Source: Paraburkholderia graminis C4D1M
GTDB lineage: Bacteria; Pseudomonadota; Gammaproteobacteria; Burkholderiales; Burkholderiaceae
DNA: 64,000 bases
NCBI RefSeq assembly: GCF_000172415.1
Contig: NZ_ABLD01000004.1
Coordinates: 124,001 to 188,000, forward strand
Reading direction: 5' to 3'
Part shown: positions 26,101-34,950 of the stretch, one piece after another
Position numbering within the stretch: position 1 is the stretch's first letter
Layout of the letters: each line of letters starts with the position of its first letter
Position numbers and translations under genes: made by a program
Notes under the pieces: generated by a model
The model's database searches: none
The model's input: only the letters and a program-made list of their open reading frames with translations
Told to the model about the DNA's origin: nothing

Positions 26101-26713
26101 GGTGCGTGGCGACCACCGGCAGTTTCAGCGACGCCGCGAGCGCGACCGCCTGCTGCACGTACTGCTCGCCGCCCGGCTGACCGCAGCGCTGCAACTCGAT
26201 GTAGAAGCCGCCCGGAAACACCTTCGCCCAGTGCAGCGCGTTGCGCTTGGCCGCCTCCTGATTGCCGGCGGCAAGCGCCAAGCCGATGTCGCCCTGCTGC
26301 GCGCCCGACAACGCGAGCAAGCCTTCGCCGAGGCCGGATTCCAACCAGCCGGCCTCGATTTCCGCGCGTCCGCGATACTGGTTCGTGAGCGAAGCCTTGC
26401 TTAGCAACTCGCACAGATTCAGATAGCCGCGCCGGTCTTTCACCAGTAGCAACAGGCGCGAAGGCTTGTCGCGGTCGTCGGGATTCGTGATCCAGACGTC
26501 GCAGCCGGCAATGGGTTTGACCCCTTTGCCGCGCGCTTCCTTGTAGAAACGAACGAGACCGAACGCGTTGCCGAGGTCGGTGAGAGCGAGCGCGCCCTGA
26601 CCGTCTTTGGCGGCCGCCTTGACGACGTCGTCAAGACGCACGATGCCGTCGGCGATCGAGAATTCGGAGTGGACGCGGAGATGGACGAAGCGGGGATCTG
26701 ACATGGGCGACAT
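23123..26713 (-). CDS. dnaE: DNA polymerase III subunit alpha
   Basis: 1196 residues of the replicative polymerase. PHP domain at the N-terminus (FVHLRVHSEFSIADG), palm with the catalytic acidic motif PDFDIDFC near residue 400, fingers, tandem helix-hairpin-helix, then an OB fold (VAGIIASLRTQMTQRGK). Near residues 1109-1138, before the last domain, there is a Gly-rich insertion rich in GGG and GGYGG that the E. coli protein lacks. The ATG at 26713 or the one nine bases later may be used; neither has a strong binding site. Convergent with the glycosyltransferase gene by 13 bases. Confidence 0.97.
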   Translation of the reverse strand: MSPMSDPRFVHLRVHSEFSIADGIVRLDDVVKAAAKDGQGALALTDLGNAFGLVRFYKEARGKGVKPIAGCDVWITNPDDRDKPSRLLLLVKDRRGYLNLCELLSKASLTNQYRGRAEIEAGWLESGLGEGLLALSGAQQGDIGLALAAGNQEAAKRNALHWAKVFPGGFYIELQRCGQPGGEQYVQQAVALAASLKLPVVATHPMQFMTPDDFTAHEARVCISEGDILANPRRQKRFTPEQYFRTQDEMTALFADIPSALANTVEIAKRCNLTLELGKPKLPLFPTPDGMSLDDYLVHLSKEGLEKRLEQLYPDEAERAAQRDTYYQRLEFECGTIIKMGFPGYFLIVADFINWAKNNGVPVGPGRGSGAGSLVAYALGVTDLDPLRYNLLFERFLNPERVSMPDFDIDFCQHGRDRVIQYVKEKYGADAVSQIATFGTMAAKAAVRDIGRVLDLGYMFTDGIAKLIPFKPGKHVTIADAMKEEPLLQERFDNEDEVHQLLELAQRVEGLTRNVGMHAGGVLIAPGKLTDFCPLYTQGDESGVVSQYDKDDVEAVGLVKFDFLGLTTLTILDWAERYIRRLDPSKKDWSLAQVPLDDPASFSILKKANTVAVFQLESRGMQGMLKDAQPDRFEDIIALVALYRPGPMDLIPSFCARKHGREVVEYPDPRVEPVLKETYGIMVYQEQVMQMAQIIGGYSLGGADLLRRAMGKKKAEEMAQHRELFRQGAAKNGLTGEKADEIFDLMEKFAGYGFNKSHAAAYALLAYYTAWLKAHHPAEFMAANMSLAMDDTDKVKILFEDCITNKMTVLPPDINLSAYRFEPVAEPDGKRSKTIRYGLGAIKGSGQNAIEEILRAREDGPFIDIFDFCNRIDRRVVNRRTVEALIRAGAFDTLHQNRAQLIASVSLAMEAAEQASANALQAGLFDMGDAPSQGHELVDEPEWPEKKKLQEEKAALGFYLSGHLFDAYKDEVRRFVRQKIGELKEGRDKLVAGIIASLRTQMTQRGKMLIALLDDGTGQCEVTVFNETFEANKQLFKEDELLVVQGQARNDAFTGGIRFTVDTVMDLGRARCRYAEAVKVKMNGNADALALRRVLEAHSAGKDEPQAAPAPAASARGNGGGRNGGSGGFGGGYGGDNGRQRQPVQIPNGLAVQIVYRSENAEGEMRLGDAWRVKPTDELLADLRGQFAGSAIEIVY

Positions 26714-27115
26714 TGTAACCCCAGCCTCCCGGAGATTTCAGCCGCAAAACCGCGCGTTAGCCATCCGGCCTAAGACGCTGACGCGCGAGCCGCGGGCGTC
26801 GACAGTTTCCAGGCTTTTCTGCGCGTCGCTTTGTTCGCGCGGCGGCATCGTGCGGCGACATACAGGCGCGTAAGTTTGGCCGTGGTTTGCGCTAACGCAA
26901 GCGGCTGGCCGTTTGGCCGAATCGGGGAAAGCGCCGGCTTGAGGGATAATATGGGTTTCGCCTATCCGACGTGGCTGCGGCGCAAGGCATTCAAACGCTC
27001 TGACGCGTTCGAGTGCATCCAACAGGCTTTCGGGCTCGCGAGGCATGCGCGCCGCCCGCGGTCGCACCGCGCGCCCGCCTGGCCCCACGCCGCCACTTAT
27101 TACCGCTGGACACCC
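26714..27115. other. Divergent intergenic region between dnaE and trhO
   Basis: About 400 bases that should hold the promoters of both genes. A -10-like GATAAT stands at 26945-26950 on the plus strand but lacks a convincing -35 box. An inverted repeat GGCC-GTTT-GGCC lies near 26908-26919. No credible small gene or RNA was recognised. Confidence 0.4.
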
Positions 27116-27979
27116 ATGAGTATCGTCAATCTCGCCGCGTATCATTTCGCGACCATCGAAGACACCGCCGCCTGGCGTCCGCACGTCACCGAGCGCTGCA
27201 ATGCGCTCGGCTTGCGCGGCACTATTCTGCTCGCGCCCGAAGGCATCAACCTGTTCGTCGCGGGCACGCGCGAGAACACGGACGCCTTTATCGACTACAT
27301 CCGTCACGATCCGCTGTTCGAAGGCAAGTTCGCGAACCTGCAGTTCAAGGAAAGTCTGTCGGACAAGCAGCCGTTCACGCGCATGCTCGTCAAGCTCAAG
27401 CGCGAAATCATCACGATGAAGAAGCCGGCCATTCGCCCGGAACTCGGCCGCGCGCCATTCGTCGACGCCTCCACGCTGAAGACATGGCTCGACCGCGGTC
27501 ACGACGACCAGGGCCGTCCCGTCGTCATGCTCGACACGCGTAACGCCTTCGAAGTGGATGTCGGCACATTCGACAATGCGCTCGACTATCGCATCACCAA
27601 GTTCAGCGAATTCCCGGAAGTGATCGAGCAGAATCGCGCGGACCTGGAAGGCAAGACGGTCGTGTCGTTCTGCACGGGCGGCATTCGCTGCGAGAAGGCC
27701 GCGATCCATATGAAAGAGGTCGGCATCGAGCACGTGTATCAGCTCGAAGGCGGCATCCTCAAATATTTCGAGGAAGTGGGCGGCGCGCATTATCACGGCG
27801 ACTGCTTCGTGTTCGATTACCGCACGGCCCTTAATCCGCAGCTCGAGCCGACCGCGACTGCGCAGTGCTTCGGCTGCCGTGCGGTGGTGACGCCCGAAGA
27901 GCAGAAATCGCCGATGTATGTGGCGGGCAAGACGTGTCCGCACTGCCATCCGGATAGCAAGGCGGCTCGCGCGGCTTAG
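27116..27979 (+). CDS. trhO: tRNA uridine-34 hydroxylase TrhO (rhodanese family)
   Basis: 287 residues. An N-terminal ferredoxin-like domain ([16 protein letters not shown]) is followed by a rhodanese domain whose active loop [11 protein letters not shown] places the catalytic cysteine at residue 186. The C-terminal part has CFGCRAVV and CPHCHPD cysteine pairs. The enzyme makes 5-hydroxyuridine at the wobble position of tRNA. The ATG gives the family length; an upstream extension is unlike the family. The gluQ gene follows after 74 bases on the same strand, pairing two tRNA wobble-base modification genes. Confidence 0.94.
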   Translation: MSIVNLAAYHFATIEDTAAWRPHVTERCNALGLRGTILLAPEGINLFVAGTRENTDAFIDYIRHDPLFEGKFANLQFKESLSDKQPFTRMLVKLKREIITMKKPAIRPELGRAPFVDASTLKTWLDRGHDDQGRPVVMLDTRNAFEVDVGTFDNALDYRITKFSEFPEVIEQNRADLEGKTVVSFCTGGIRCEKAAIHMKEVGIEHVYQLEGGILKYFEEVGGAHYHGDCFVFDYRTALNPQLEPTATAQCFGCRAVVTPEEQKSPMYVAGKTCPHCHPDSKAARAA

Positions 27980-28053
27980 GCGGCTTGGCGCGGCGGCGTT
28001 TTTCGCCGGCCGCTTCTCACCGCGCACGGAATCAATCTCCAACGCATCGATTC

Positions 28054-28953
28054 ATGACCTATCGCGGACGCTTCGCGCCCTCGCCTACCGGACCACTGCA
28101 CTTCGGCTCGCTGGTGAGCGCGCTCGCAAGCTGGCTCGACGCGCGCGCGCATCGCGGCGCATGGCTCCTTCGCGTCGAAGATATTGACGGCCCGCGCACG
28201 GTGCCGGGCTCCGCGCAGGACATTCTCGCCACACTCGAGCGCTTCGGCATGCGCACCGACGAGCCGCCCGTCTGGCAAAGCACCCGCATGGCGCGTTACA
28301 GCCAAGCGCTGGAACAGTTGAAGGCGGACGGCTTCGTCTATCCGTGCGGCTGTACGCGCAAGGAAATCGCCGACTCGCTGCTGCATGCGCATGCGCGCAA
28401 CACGACGCTCGCCTATCCCGGCACGTGCCGCAACGGCCTGCACGGCAAGCCGGCGCGCGCGTGGCGGCTGCGCGTGCCGGACGGCGACGCGGCTGTCATC
28501 ACATTCGAAGATCGCTGGCAGGGCAAGCAGACGCAGAATCTCGCCACTGAAGTGGGCGATTTCGTGCTGAGACGCGCGGACGACCAGTGGGCGTATCAAC
28601 TGGCCGTGGTTGTCGACGACGCCGACGCGGGCATCACGCACATTGTGCGAGGCGCGGATCTGATGGATTCCACGGCGCGGCAGATTTACCTTCAGCAATG
28701 CCTCGGCGTGCCGACGCCCCGCTACCTGCATGTACCGGTAGTGACGAACGAGCACGGTGAAAAGCTGAGCAAGCAGAACGGAGCGACCGCGCTCGACTGC
28801 GACAAGCCGCTCGAAGCGCTGAATGCGGCGGCAACGCACCTGGGATTGAATCTGGCGGATGGCGGCGCGAGCGGCTCAGTGCACGCCACGCTGGATGATT
28901 TTTACGCCGCAGCTACTGCGGCATGGTCGAAGAAAATGCGCTTGGCGGTGTGA
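28054..28953 (+). CDS. gluQ: Glutamyl-Q tRNA(Asp) synthetase
   Basis: A 299-residue truncated glutamyl-tRNA synthetase without an anticodon-binding domain. [15 protein letters not shown] includes the HIGH-like motif, CGCTRKEI and YPGTCR carry the zinc cysteines, and KLSKQNGA is the KMSKS-like loop. It attaches glutamate to queuosine at the wobble position of tRNA-Asp. The start at the conserved TYRGRFAPS is clear. It probably shares a transcript with trhO. Confidence 0.95.
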   Translation: MTYRGRFAPSPTGPLHFGSLVSALASWLDARAHRGAWLLRVEDIDGPRTVPGSAQDILATLERFGMRTDEPPVWQSTRMARYSQALEQLKADGFVYPCGCTRKEIADSLLHAHARNTTLAYPGTCRNGLHGKPARAWRLRVPDGDAAVITFEDRWQGKQTQNLATEVGDFVLRRADDQWAYQLAVVVDDADAGITHIVRGADLMDSTARQIYLQQCLGVPTPRYLHVPVVTNEHGEKLSKQNGATALDCDKPLEALNAAATHLGLNLADGGASGSVHATLDDFYAAATAAWSKKMRLAV

Positions 28954-28960
28954 TATGCGC

Positions 28961-28979
28961 TTGGCCGTGTCACGGCCAA
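28961..28979. repeat. Inverted repeat after gluQ, possible weak terminator
   Basis: TTGGCCGTG and CACGGCCAA flank a single T, giving a hairpin of seven pairs if a five-base loop is left open. It lies between the convergent gluQ and rhlE genes. There is no T-run on either side, so Rho-independent termination is doubtful. Confidence 0.35.
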
Positions 28980-29125
28980 CTAACGCGCCTGGCAATGCGT
29001 GCGCGGCGGTCGAAACGGCTTCGCGCGAAGTCTTGACGGGGAGCCGCGGCCCGGACAAAACGGGAAGCACCGCAACAGCGTCAACTAGCTGGCGAGCCCG
29101 CACGACGAGCCCGCAACAACCAACC

Positions 29126-30607
29126 TTACGACGACGACTTCCGCGGCATGCCAAACCCGCCCAGCAACGCCGCGAGCGGCTGCTTCGAAGACGGCTTCTG
29201 CGGCGCGGACCCTGCGGCCTCGGCCTCTTCCACCTTGCGAACCGAAGCGGGCGACGGCTCGTAAGGCTTCAGGAAAAAATCGTCCACGGGCTGCGCGCGG
29301 TGATGATGCGGCCGGTCGTACGAACCCGACGGCGCACCCGAACGGCGGCGAGCGCCCCGCTCTTCACGACCCTCACGGCCCTCGCGACCTTCGCTGCGCT
29401 CACGGCGCGGCGCGCGCTCTTCGTGATGATGACGCACAGGCGTGTCCACGGTCAGACGCAGTACCTCGAGCGGACGCTTGATGAGCTTCTCGATGTCCGC
29501 CAGTTGCTTGCGCTCGTTCGGGCTGCACAGCGACAACGCGTCGCCGGAAGCGCCCGCGCGGCCCGTGCGGCCGATACGGTGCACATAGTCTTCCGCGTTG
29601 AACGGCAAGTCGAAGTTGATCACGGCCGGCAATTCGGCGATATCGAGACCGCGCGCGGCGACGTCCGTTGCGACCAGCGCCTCGATCTCGCCGCGCTTGA
29701 ACGCGTCGAGCGCCTGCATACGCTCGTTCTGCGTTCGGTCGCCGTGAATCGCGGTCGCGACGACGCCGTCGCGCTCCAGGCTGCGCGCAAGACGGCTCGC
29801 GCCGATCTTGCTGTTGCAGAACACGATCACCTGCTTGAGGCTGCGCTCGCGGATCAACTGGACGACGGCGCCGGTCTTGTCGCCCTCGGCCACTTCATAG
29901 ACGATCTGCGTGACATTGGTCGCCGTCGAGTTGCTGCGCGCGACTTCGATGGTTTGCGGATCGCGCAGATACGTGGCCGCGAGCTTCTTGATTTCGCCGG
30001 AGAATGTGGCCGAAAACAGCAGCGTCTGACGCTCTTTCGGCAGCAGATTCAGAATGCGCTGCAAGTCCGGCAGGAAGCCCATGTCGAGCATCCGGTCGGC
30101 TTCGTCGAGCACGAGGATCTGCACCTGACCCAGATTGGCGGTTTTCTGCTGCACGTGATCGAGCAGACGGCCCGGCGTGGCGATCAGAATTTCGACGCCG
30201 CGGCGCAACTGCTCGGACTGCGGGTTCATGTCCACGCCGCCGAACACCACGGCGCTGCGCAGCGCCGTGTGCTTCGCATACGACTGGACGTTCGCGGCAA
30301 CCTGGTCGGCCAGTTCGCGGGTCGGCGTGAGGATCAGCGCGCGCACCGGATGGCGCGCGGGCGACGCGCTCGTGCTTGCCTGCGGCAACAGGCGCTGGAT
30401 GATCGGCAGCGAAAAACTCGCGGTCTTGCCGGTGCCGGTTTGCGCGGCGCCCATGACGTCGCGGCCTGCCAGCACGACAGGAATGGCCTGCGCCTGAATC
30501 GGCGTGGGCGTGGTGTAGCCCGATTCCTTGACTGCTTTCAGGATGTCGGGCGCGAGACCGAATTGGTCAAAAGTCGCAGTGCTGGGCGTGACGGCTGTGT
30601 CGGACAT
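29126..30607 (-). CDS. rhlE: DEAD-box RNA helicase RhlE
   Basis: 493 residues. The helicase motifs are all visible: Q motif with TPTPIQAQAIP, AQTGTGKT, PTRELADQ, TPGRLLDH, DEAD, SATF, and HRIGRTGRAG. The C-terminal 100 residues are basic and repetitive (SEGREGREGREERG), a probable RNA-binding tail, and end in a conserved LAALLGGFGMPRK. Such enzymes remodel ribosome-assembly and mRNA structures. The upstream gap of 510 bases suggests a long, structured leader. Confidence 0.96.
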   Translation of the reverse strand: MSDTAVTPSTATFDQFGLAPDILKAVKESGYTTPTPIQAQAIPVVLAGRDVMGAAQTGTGKTASFSLPIIQRLLPQASTSASPARHPVRALILTPTRELADQVAANVQSYAKHTALRSAVVFGGVDMNPQSEQLRRGVEILIATPGRLLDHVQQKTANLGQVQILVLDEADRMLDMGFLPDLQRILNLLPKERQTLLFSATFSGEIKKLAATYLRDPQTIEVARSNSTATNVTQIVYEVAEGDKTGAVVQLIRERSLKQVIVFCNSKIGASRLARSLERDGVVATAIHGDRTQNERMQALDAFKRGEIEALVATDVAARGLDIAELPAVINFDLPFNAEDYVHRIGRTGRAGASGDALSLCSPNERKQLADIEKLIKRPLEVLRLTVDTPVRHHHEERAPRRERSEGREGREGREERGARRRSGAPSGSYDRPHHHRAQPVDDFFLKPYEPSPASVRKVEEAEAAGSAPQKPSSKQPLAALLGGFGMPRKSSS

Positions 30608-31117
30608 GGTGGCTTTCGCTAAAAATGCGCTTGGCGCGTGCGCGCGGCAGCGGTCGGAACCGCAGAAGGCATCAGGATGAAGGCGGAGCCACGGCGTTCC
30701 GCACGGGACCCGTCGCTATTGCGGGAAAGGATGCGGCCGGCTCCGGCCGGCGGAAATACCCGCCGGAAAGGCCGGTATTGTAGCACTTCAGCAAAAACAC
30801 TCATGGCGCATGCGGCGGCTTTCTGCTTGTGCGGCAAAGGCACGGCGCCGCATCCCGGCGCGCGCCGCCGTGCGCCTCGCCCGGCGAGCGTAGTGCGTTG
30901 AAACGACAGTCGCATGACAGAGCGGAAAAGCGGTTTTGCGGGACCGTGCTGCTGTCGTCGCAGCAGGTCCCGGCAGACGCAGCGTCGAGCAACACCTTGC
31001 CCGCCGCTATTCGGCCCATTTTGCGGCCGCTACAGGCAATCGCGTGCATTGCCGCTGCGCGCGCCGCCGTGAATCTGGCCGCCTCGCCAACTCTCATGCT
31101 TCGCCAACTCTTATGCC
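30608..31117. other. Long gap upstream of rhlE
   Basis: The 510 bases between aldehyde dehydrogenase and rhlE hold no convincing gene. On the minus strand a TACAAT -10-like box lies at 30776-30781, which would give a leader of about 160 bases to rhlE containing overlapping GC-rich hairpins. The part from 30800 to 31117 shows nothing I recognise. Confidence 0.45.
30735..30766 (-). promoter_or_regulatory. Overlapping GC-rich hairpins in the rhlE leader
   Basis: CCGGCGG and CCGCCGG (30747-30766) form a seven-base stem with a six-base loop. The palindrome GGCCGG-CT-CCGGCC (30735-30748) shares two bases with it, so the two structures compete. This could be a structure-sensing leader for a helicase gene, but the DNA is very GC-rich and chance pairing is common. 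Confidence 0.3.
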
Positions 31118-32554
31118 TCACCACGTCTCGCGCATCACCATCAGACGCAGTTCCGTCATGTCCTCGATCGCGTAACGCACGCCCTCGCGCCCGAGCCCCG
31201 AGTCCTTCACGCCGCCATAAGGCATGTTGTCGACGCGGAACGACGGCACGTCGTTGATCACGACGCCGCCCACTTCCAGTTCGTCCCACGCGCGGTGCGC
31301 GTGCGCGAGCGAATCGGTGAAGACGCCCGCCTGCAGGCCGAAGTCGCTGTCGTTGACGGTCGCGAGCGCCGCGCCGAAATCGTCGAAACGCTCCAGAATG
31401 GCGACCGGCCCGAACGCTTCCTTGCGATACAGGTCGGTGTCGCGCTTCACGCCTTCGAGCAGCGTCGCCTCGAACATCGCGCCTTCCACCTTTCCGCCCG
31501 CGACGATTTTCGCTCCCGCCTGCACCGCGCTTTCCATCCAGCCGGCGAGGCGCTTCGATTCCGATTCGGAGATCATCGGCCCGACGAAGGTCTTTTCGTC
31601 CTTCGGATCGCCCATCACCAGCGACTTGGTTTTGGCAATCAGCTTTTCGCGCAGCGCATCGTAGAGGCTCGCGTGCACGAGAATGCGCTGCACGCCGATA
31701 CAGCTTTGCCCCGACTGATAGAACGCGCCGAACGCGAGCCGGTCGACCACGTAGTCGAGCTTGCCGCCCTGATCGCCGTCGACGATCGCGGCTGCGTTGC
31801 CGCCCAGTTCGAGAATCACCTTCTTCTTGCCGGCCTTTTTCTTCAGATCCCAGCCCACCGCCGGCGAGCCGGTGAACGACAGCAGCTTGAAGCGTTCGTC
31901 GGTGGTGAAGAGATCGGCGCCGTCGCGATGCGCGGGAAGAATCGAGAACGCGCCCTTCGGCAGGTCCGTTTCCGCAAGAATCTCACCCATGATCAGCGCG
32001 CCGACCGGCGTGCGGCTTGCCGGCTTCAGCACGAACGGCACGCCCGCGGCGATGGCCGGCGCGACCTTGTGCGCGGTCAGATTCAGCGGAAAATTAAACG
32101 GCGAGATAAACGAGCACGGGCCGATCGGCACGCGCTTTACATAGCCGTGATAGCCGTTCGCGCGCGGCGAAATCTGCAGATTCACGATCTCGCCGTCGAT
32201 GCGCACGGCTTCCTCGGCCGCGACCTTGAACGTGTCGATTAGCCGCGTGACTTCGCCCTTCGAATCGTTGATCGGCTTGCCCGCCTCGATGCACAGCGCG
32301 AGCGCGAGTTCGTCGTAACGTTCGCGAAAGCGCTTCACGCAATGTTCCAGCACCGCCTGGCGCTTGAACGGCGGGAACGCGCGCAGTGCGGGCATTGCAT
32401 CGACCGCGAAGCCGATCGCCTTGTCGATCGCGGCCGCATCGGCCATCGCGACGCGCGTCGCGACTTCGCCGCTGAATTTGTCGGTGACTTCGAGATCCGT
32501 ATTCGCAGCCACCGCTTCGTTCGCGAGGTAGTACGGGTAGGTCTTGTTCAACAT
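31118..32554 (-). CDS. NAD(P)-dependent aldehyde dehydrogenase
   Basis: 478 residues of the aldehyde dehydrogenase superfamily. Asn154 (SPFNFP), Glu249 (LELGGN) and nucleophile Cys285 (SGQSCIGVQR) are in place. The start is set by a GGAAGGAG site; a longer in-frame extension lacks one. The acetolactate synthase-like gene lies 82 bases upstream on the same strand, so the two are probably co-transcribed, suggesting oxidation of an aldehyde linked to pyruvate metabolism. The substrate cannot be told from sequence. Confidence 0.9.
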   Translation of the reverse strand: MLNKTYPYYLANEAVAANTDLEVTDKFSGEVATRVAMADAAAIDKAIGFAVDAMPALRAFPPFKRQAVLEHCVKRFRERYDELALALCIEAGKPINDSKGEVTRLIDTFKVAAEEAVRIDGEIVNLQISPRANGYHGYVKRVPIGPCSFISPFNFPLNLTAHKVAPAIAAGVPFVLKPASRTPVGALIMGEILAETDLPKGAFSILPAHRDGADLFTTDERFKLLSFTGSPAVGWDLKKKAGKKKVILELGGNAAAIVDGDQGGKLDYVVDRLAFGAFYQSGQSCIGVQRILVHASLYDALREKLIAKTKSLVMGDPKDEKTFVGPMISESESKRLAGWMESAVQAGAKIVAGGKVEGAMFEATLLEGVKRDTDLYRKEAFGPVAILERFDDFGAALATVNDSDFGLQAGVFTDSLAHAHRAWDELEVGGVVINDVPSFRVDNMPYGGVKDSGLGREGVRYAIEDMTELRLMVMRETW

Positions 32555-32602
32555 CACGCGTTCTCCTTCCGATAGATGACAGCGGCAACTCGGGCCTTCT
32601 TG

Positions 32603-32630
32603 CACGAGCACGAGCACGAGCCCGAGCCCG
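32603..32630. repeat. Hexanucleotide repeat between acetolactate synthase and aldehyde dehydrogenase
   Basis: Three copies of CACGAG grade into two copies of CCCGAG. It sits in the 82-base space between two co-directional genes, close to the stop of the upstream one, and could vary by slippage. Confidence 0.6.
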
Positions 32631-32636
32631 CGCCGC

Positions 32637-34289
32637 TCACAATTGCGCGGACAGCCGCTTGATCTCGCGGTTCAGCACGCGCTCGTTATCCGAATAGTCA
32701 ATGGGCAGGTCGATCACATGCACGCCCGGCGTCGCGAAACACTCGCGCAGCAAGGGCGCGAACTGCTCCGCCGATTCAATGCGATGCCCCTTTGCGCCAT
32801 AGCTCTGCGCATACGCGACGAAGTCCGGATTCGCCAGCGTCATGCCGTAGTCGGGGAAGTTCATGTTCTCCTGCTTCCAGCGGATCATGCCGAACGCGTC
32901 GTCGCGCAAGATCAGGATCACAAGATCGAGCTTCAGACGCACCGCCGTTTCGAGTTCCTGTGAGTTCATCATGAAGCCGCCGTCGCCGCACACGGCCATG
33001 ACCTTGCGCTCCGGATGCACGATCTTGGTGGCGATGGCCGACGGCAAGCCCGCGCCCATCGAGGCCAGCGCGTTATCGAGCAACAGCGAATTCGGTTCGT
33101 GCGCGCGGTAATAGCGCGCGAACCAGATCTTGTACATGCCGTTGTCCAGACACACGATGCCGTCCACCGGCGTGGTCTCGTACACGTCGTTGACCACGCG
33201 CACCGGATACATCGGAAAGCGGTCGTCGTGCTGGCCTTTCACCAGATGCGCCTCGAAATGGTCCTTGATCTCCTTGAAGCGCGTGAAGTCCCAATGCTCC
33301 TGACGCTCCTTGAGGCTTTCCTTCAGTTGCCACACCGCGTTGGCGATGTCGCCGACCACCTCGATCTGCGGGAAGTACACCGTGTCCACTTCCGCGCCGA
33401 GGAAGTTCACGTGAATCACCGTTTTCTCGCCGGCCTCGCCGCTGCGCATGAAGAACGGCGGCTTCTCGATCACGTCATGCCCGACGTTGATGATGCAGTC
33501 GGCGTGATCGATCGCGCGATGCACGAAGTCGCCATCGGACAAGGTCGCGTTGCCGAGCCACATCGGATGCGATTCGTCGATCACGCCCTTGCCCATCTGC
33601 GTCGTGAAAAACGGAATGCCGGTCTGGTCGACGAATTCGCGCAGCATCTTCGTCGTGGTCTTGCGATTGCCGCCCGCGCCGATCATCAGCAACGGATGCT
33701 TCGCTTTCGTGATCGCCTCGACCGCGCGCGCGACCGCTTTTTCCTCCGCGACCGGACGCCGGCTGTAGCTCTTCGGAATCGGCTTGCCGTCGCCTTCCTC
33801 ATGCGCGACGTCCTCGGGCAGTTCGAGATGCGTGGCGCCGGGGCGTTCTTCTTCCGCCTGCCGGACGGCTTCGCGCACGGCCGCCGGAATATTCGCGATC
33901 GACACGATCTGACGCGTGTATTTGGTGAGCGGCTCCATCATCCGCACGACGTCGACGATCTGAAAATGGCCCTGCTTGCTCGACTTGATCGGCTTCTGGC
34001 CGGTGACCATCAGCATCGGCATGCCGCCCAGTTGCGCGTAGGCGGCCGCGGTCACGAAGTTGGTGGCGCCGGGGCCGAGCGTCGCGAGACAGACGCCGGT
34101 GCGGCCCGTCAGGCGTCCATAGGTCGCGGCCATGAAGCCCGCCGCCTGTTCGTGACGTGTCAGGATCAAGCGGATTTTCGAGCGGCGCAGCGATTCTAGA
34201 AGATCGAGATTCTCTTCACCGGGGATGCCGAACACGTACTCGACACCTTCGGCTTCCAGCGATTTGACGAACAGGTCCGATGCTTTCAT
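32637..34289 (-). CDS. Acetolactate synthase-like, thiamine diphosphate-dependent enzyme
   Basis: 550 residues. The N-terminal TPP half has EGVEYVFGIPGEEN and the catalytic glutamate in LTRHEQAAGFMA. The middle domain is followed by the TPP/Mg motif CGDGGFMMNSQELETA and DDAFGMIRWKQ. It resembles catabolic AlsS-type acetolactate synthases and has no adjacent small regulatory subunit, so it is not the biosynthetic IlvBH enzyme. No acetolactate decarboxylase gene lies nearby. The pairing with an aldehyde dehydrogenase leaves other TPP chemistry possible. Confidence 0.85.
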   Translation of the reverse strand: MKASDLFVKSLEAEGVEYVFGIPGEENLDLLESLRRSKIRLILTRHEQAAGFMAATYGRLTGRTGVCLATLGPGATNFVTAAAYAQLGGMPMLMVTGQKPIKSSKQGHFQIVDVVRMMEPLTKYTRQIVSIANIPAAVREAVRQAEEERPGATHLELPEDVAHEEGDGKPIPKSYSRRPVAEEKAVARAVEAITKAKHPLLMIGAGGNRKTTTKMLREFVDQTGIPFFTTQMGKGVIDESHPMWLGNATLSDGDFVHRAIDHADCIINVGHDVIEKPPFFMRSGEAGEKTVIHVNFLGAEVDTVYFPQIEVVGDIANAVWQLKESLKERQEHWDFTRFKEIKDHFEAHLVKGQHDDRFPMYPVRVVNDVYETTPVDGIVCLDNGMYKIWFARYYRAHEPNSLLLDNALASMGAGLPSAIATKIVHPERKVMAVCGDGGFMMNSQELETAVRLKLDLVILILRDDAFGMIRWKQENMNFPDYGMTLANPDFVAYAQSYGAKGHRIESAEQFAPLLRECFATPGVHVIDLPIDYSDNERVLNREIKRLSAQL

Positions 34290-34510
34290 GGAGGGTCTCG
34301 CTTGATGGTACGGACGCGGACGTGAAGCCGGGCCGTGGGTGAGCGGAAACGGACTTTCGGAGACTCGGGGCGACTGTAAAAGACGGTGATGATCGCGACG
34401 ACAGCAACCGTCGCGGCGACGCGCCGAAGGTCACGCCGGACAGCTTACTACTCAGGGGGAAATGATGCGCGCACGCTGGCAATGCTGCGTGGCTGAAGAA
34501 AGAAACAGGC

Positions 34511-34559
34511 GGCTTCGACGCGCCGCTCGATGATGTCGAGCGGGCGCGTTCGGTCGAAG
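34511..34559 (-). terminator. Compound hairpin downstream of mliC
   Basis: Outer arms GCTTCGA and TCGAAGC enclose a second stem of about 12 pairs (CGCGCCGCTCGA region) with a five-base loop. On the minus strand the hairpin is followed by a T-rich TTTCTTTCTT after ten bases. It lies just after the MliC stop, so termination of that operon is likely though the T-run is not ideal. Confidence 0.5.
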
Positions 34560-34571
34560 CTCACCCTAAGC

Positions 34572-34928
34572 TCAGCGATTGAGCGTAATACAGTCGGACA
34601 AAACCGGCGTTGCGTCGTCGCCGGCCATGACGTCGTAGAGATCGGCGCGCGGGCCCTTGGTCCACCACGTATAGCTGCCGGCCTGATATTTCACGCCCGA
34701 CGCCGCTATCGTGTTGACGAACAGCAGTTGCTTGCCCTTCACCGGCACGAGCGCGAAGCTCTGGCCATTGGCCGTGTTCCAGTAAGTGACGTGCAGAATC
34801 TTGCCGGTCGCGCACGTGTATTTGCGCGTCTGGCGGCTTTTGGCCTGAACCTCGTCGAGCTGCGAGGGCGCGGCGAACGTATAGCCGCAGATCGCCGCGA
34901 GGCTCACTGCAAGCAGCGTTTTTTTCAT
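34572..34928 (-). CDS. MliC-family lysozyme inhibitor
   Basis: 118 residues. A clear signal peptide (MKKTLLAVSLAAICGYTFAA) is followed by the MliC domain: KYTCATGKILHVTYWN, GQSFALVPV, the signature ASGVKYQAGSYTWWTKG and a final LSDC. The two outer cysteines probably form the family disulphide. No lipobox is present, so it is a soluble periplasmic member. It inhibits c-type lysozyme. It lies 22 bases after the small lipoprotein gene, forming a two-gene envelope operon. Confidence 0.9.
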   Translation of the reverse strand: MKKTLLAVSLAAICGYTFAAPSQLDEVQAKSRQTRKYTCATGKILHVTYWNTANGQSFALVPVKGKQLLFVNTIAASGVKYQAGSYTWWTKGPRADLYDVMAGDDATPVLSDCITLNR

Positions 34929-34950
34929 TGGATGCCCCGGTCGTTGCGGA

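Noticed and set aside
23054..26404. A frame of more than 1100 codons open on the strand opposite dnaE
   Set aside because: High third-position GC keeps antisense frames open. Its translation is Arg/His/Val-rich with no recognisable domain, and dnaE on the other strand is certain.
28961..28979. Inverted repeat as a Rho-independent terminator of gluQ
   Set aside because: Only one base lies between the arms and no T-run follows, so it was kept only as a repeat with low confidence.
32637..34289. Biosynthetic IlvB acetolactate synthase
   Set aside because: No ilvH or ilvC gene is adjacent, and the sequence looks closer to catabolic AlsS-type enzymes.
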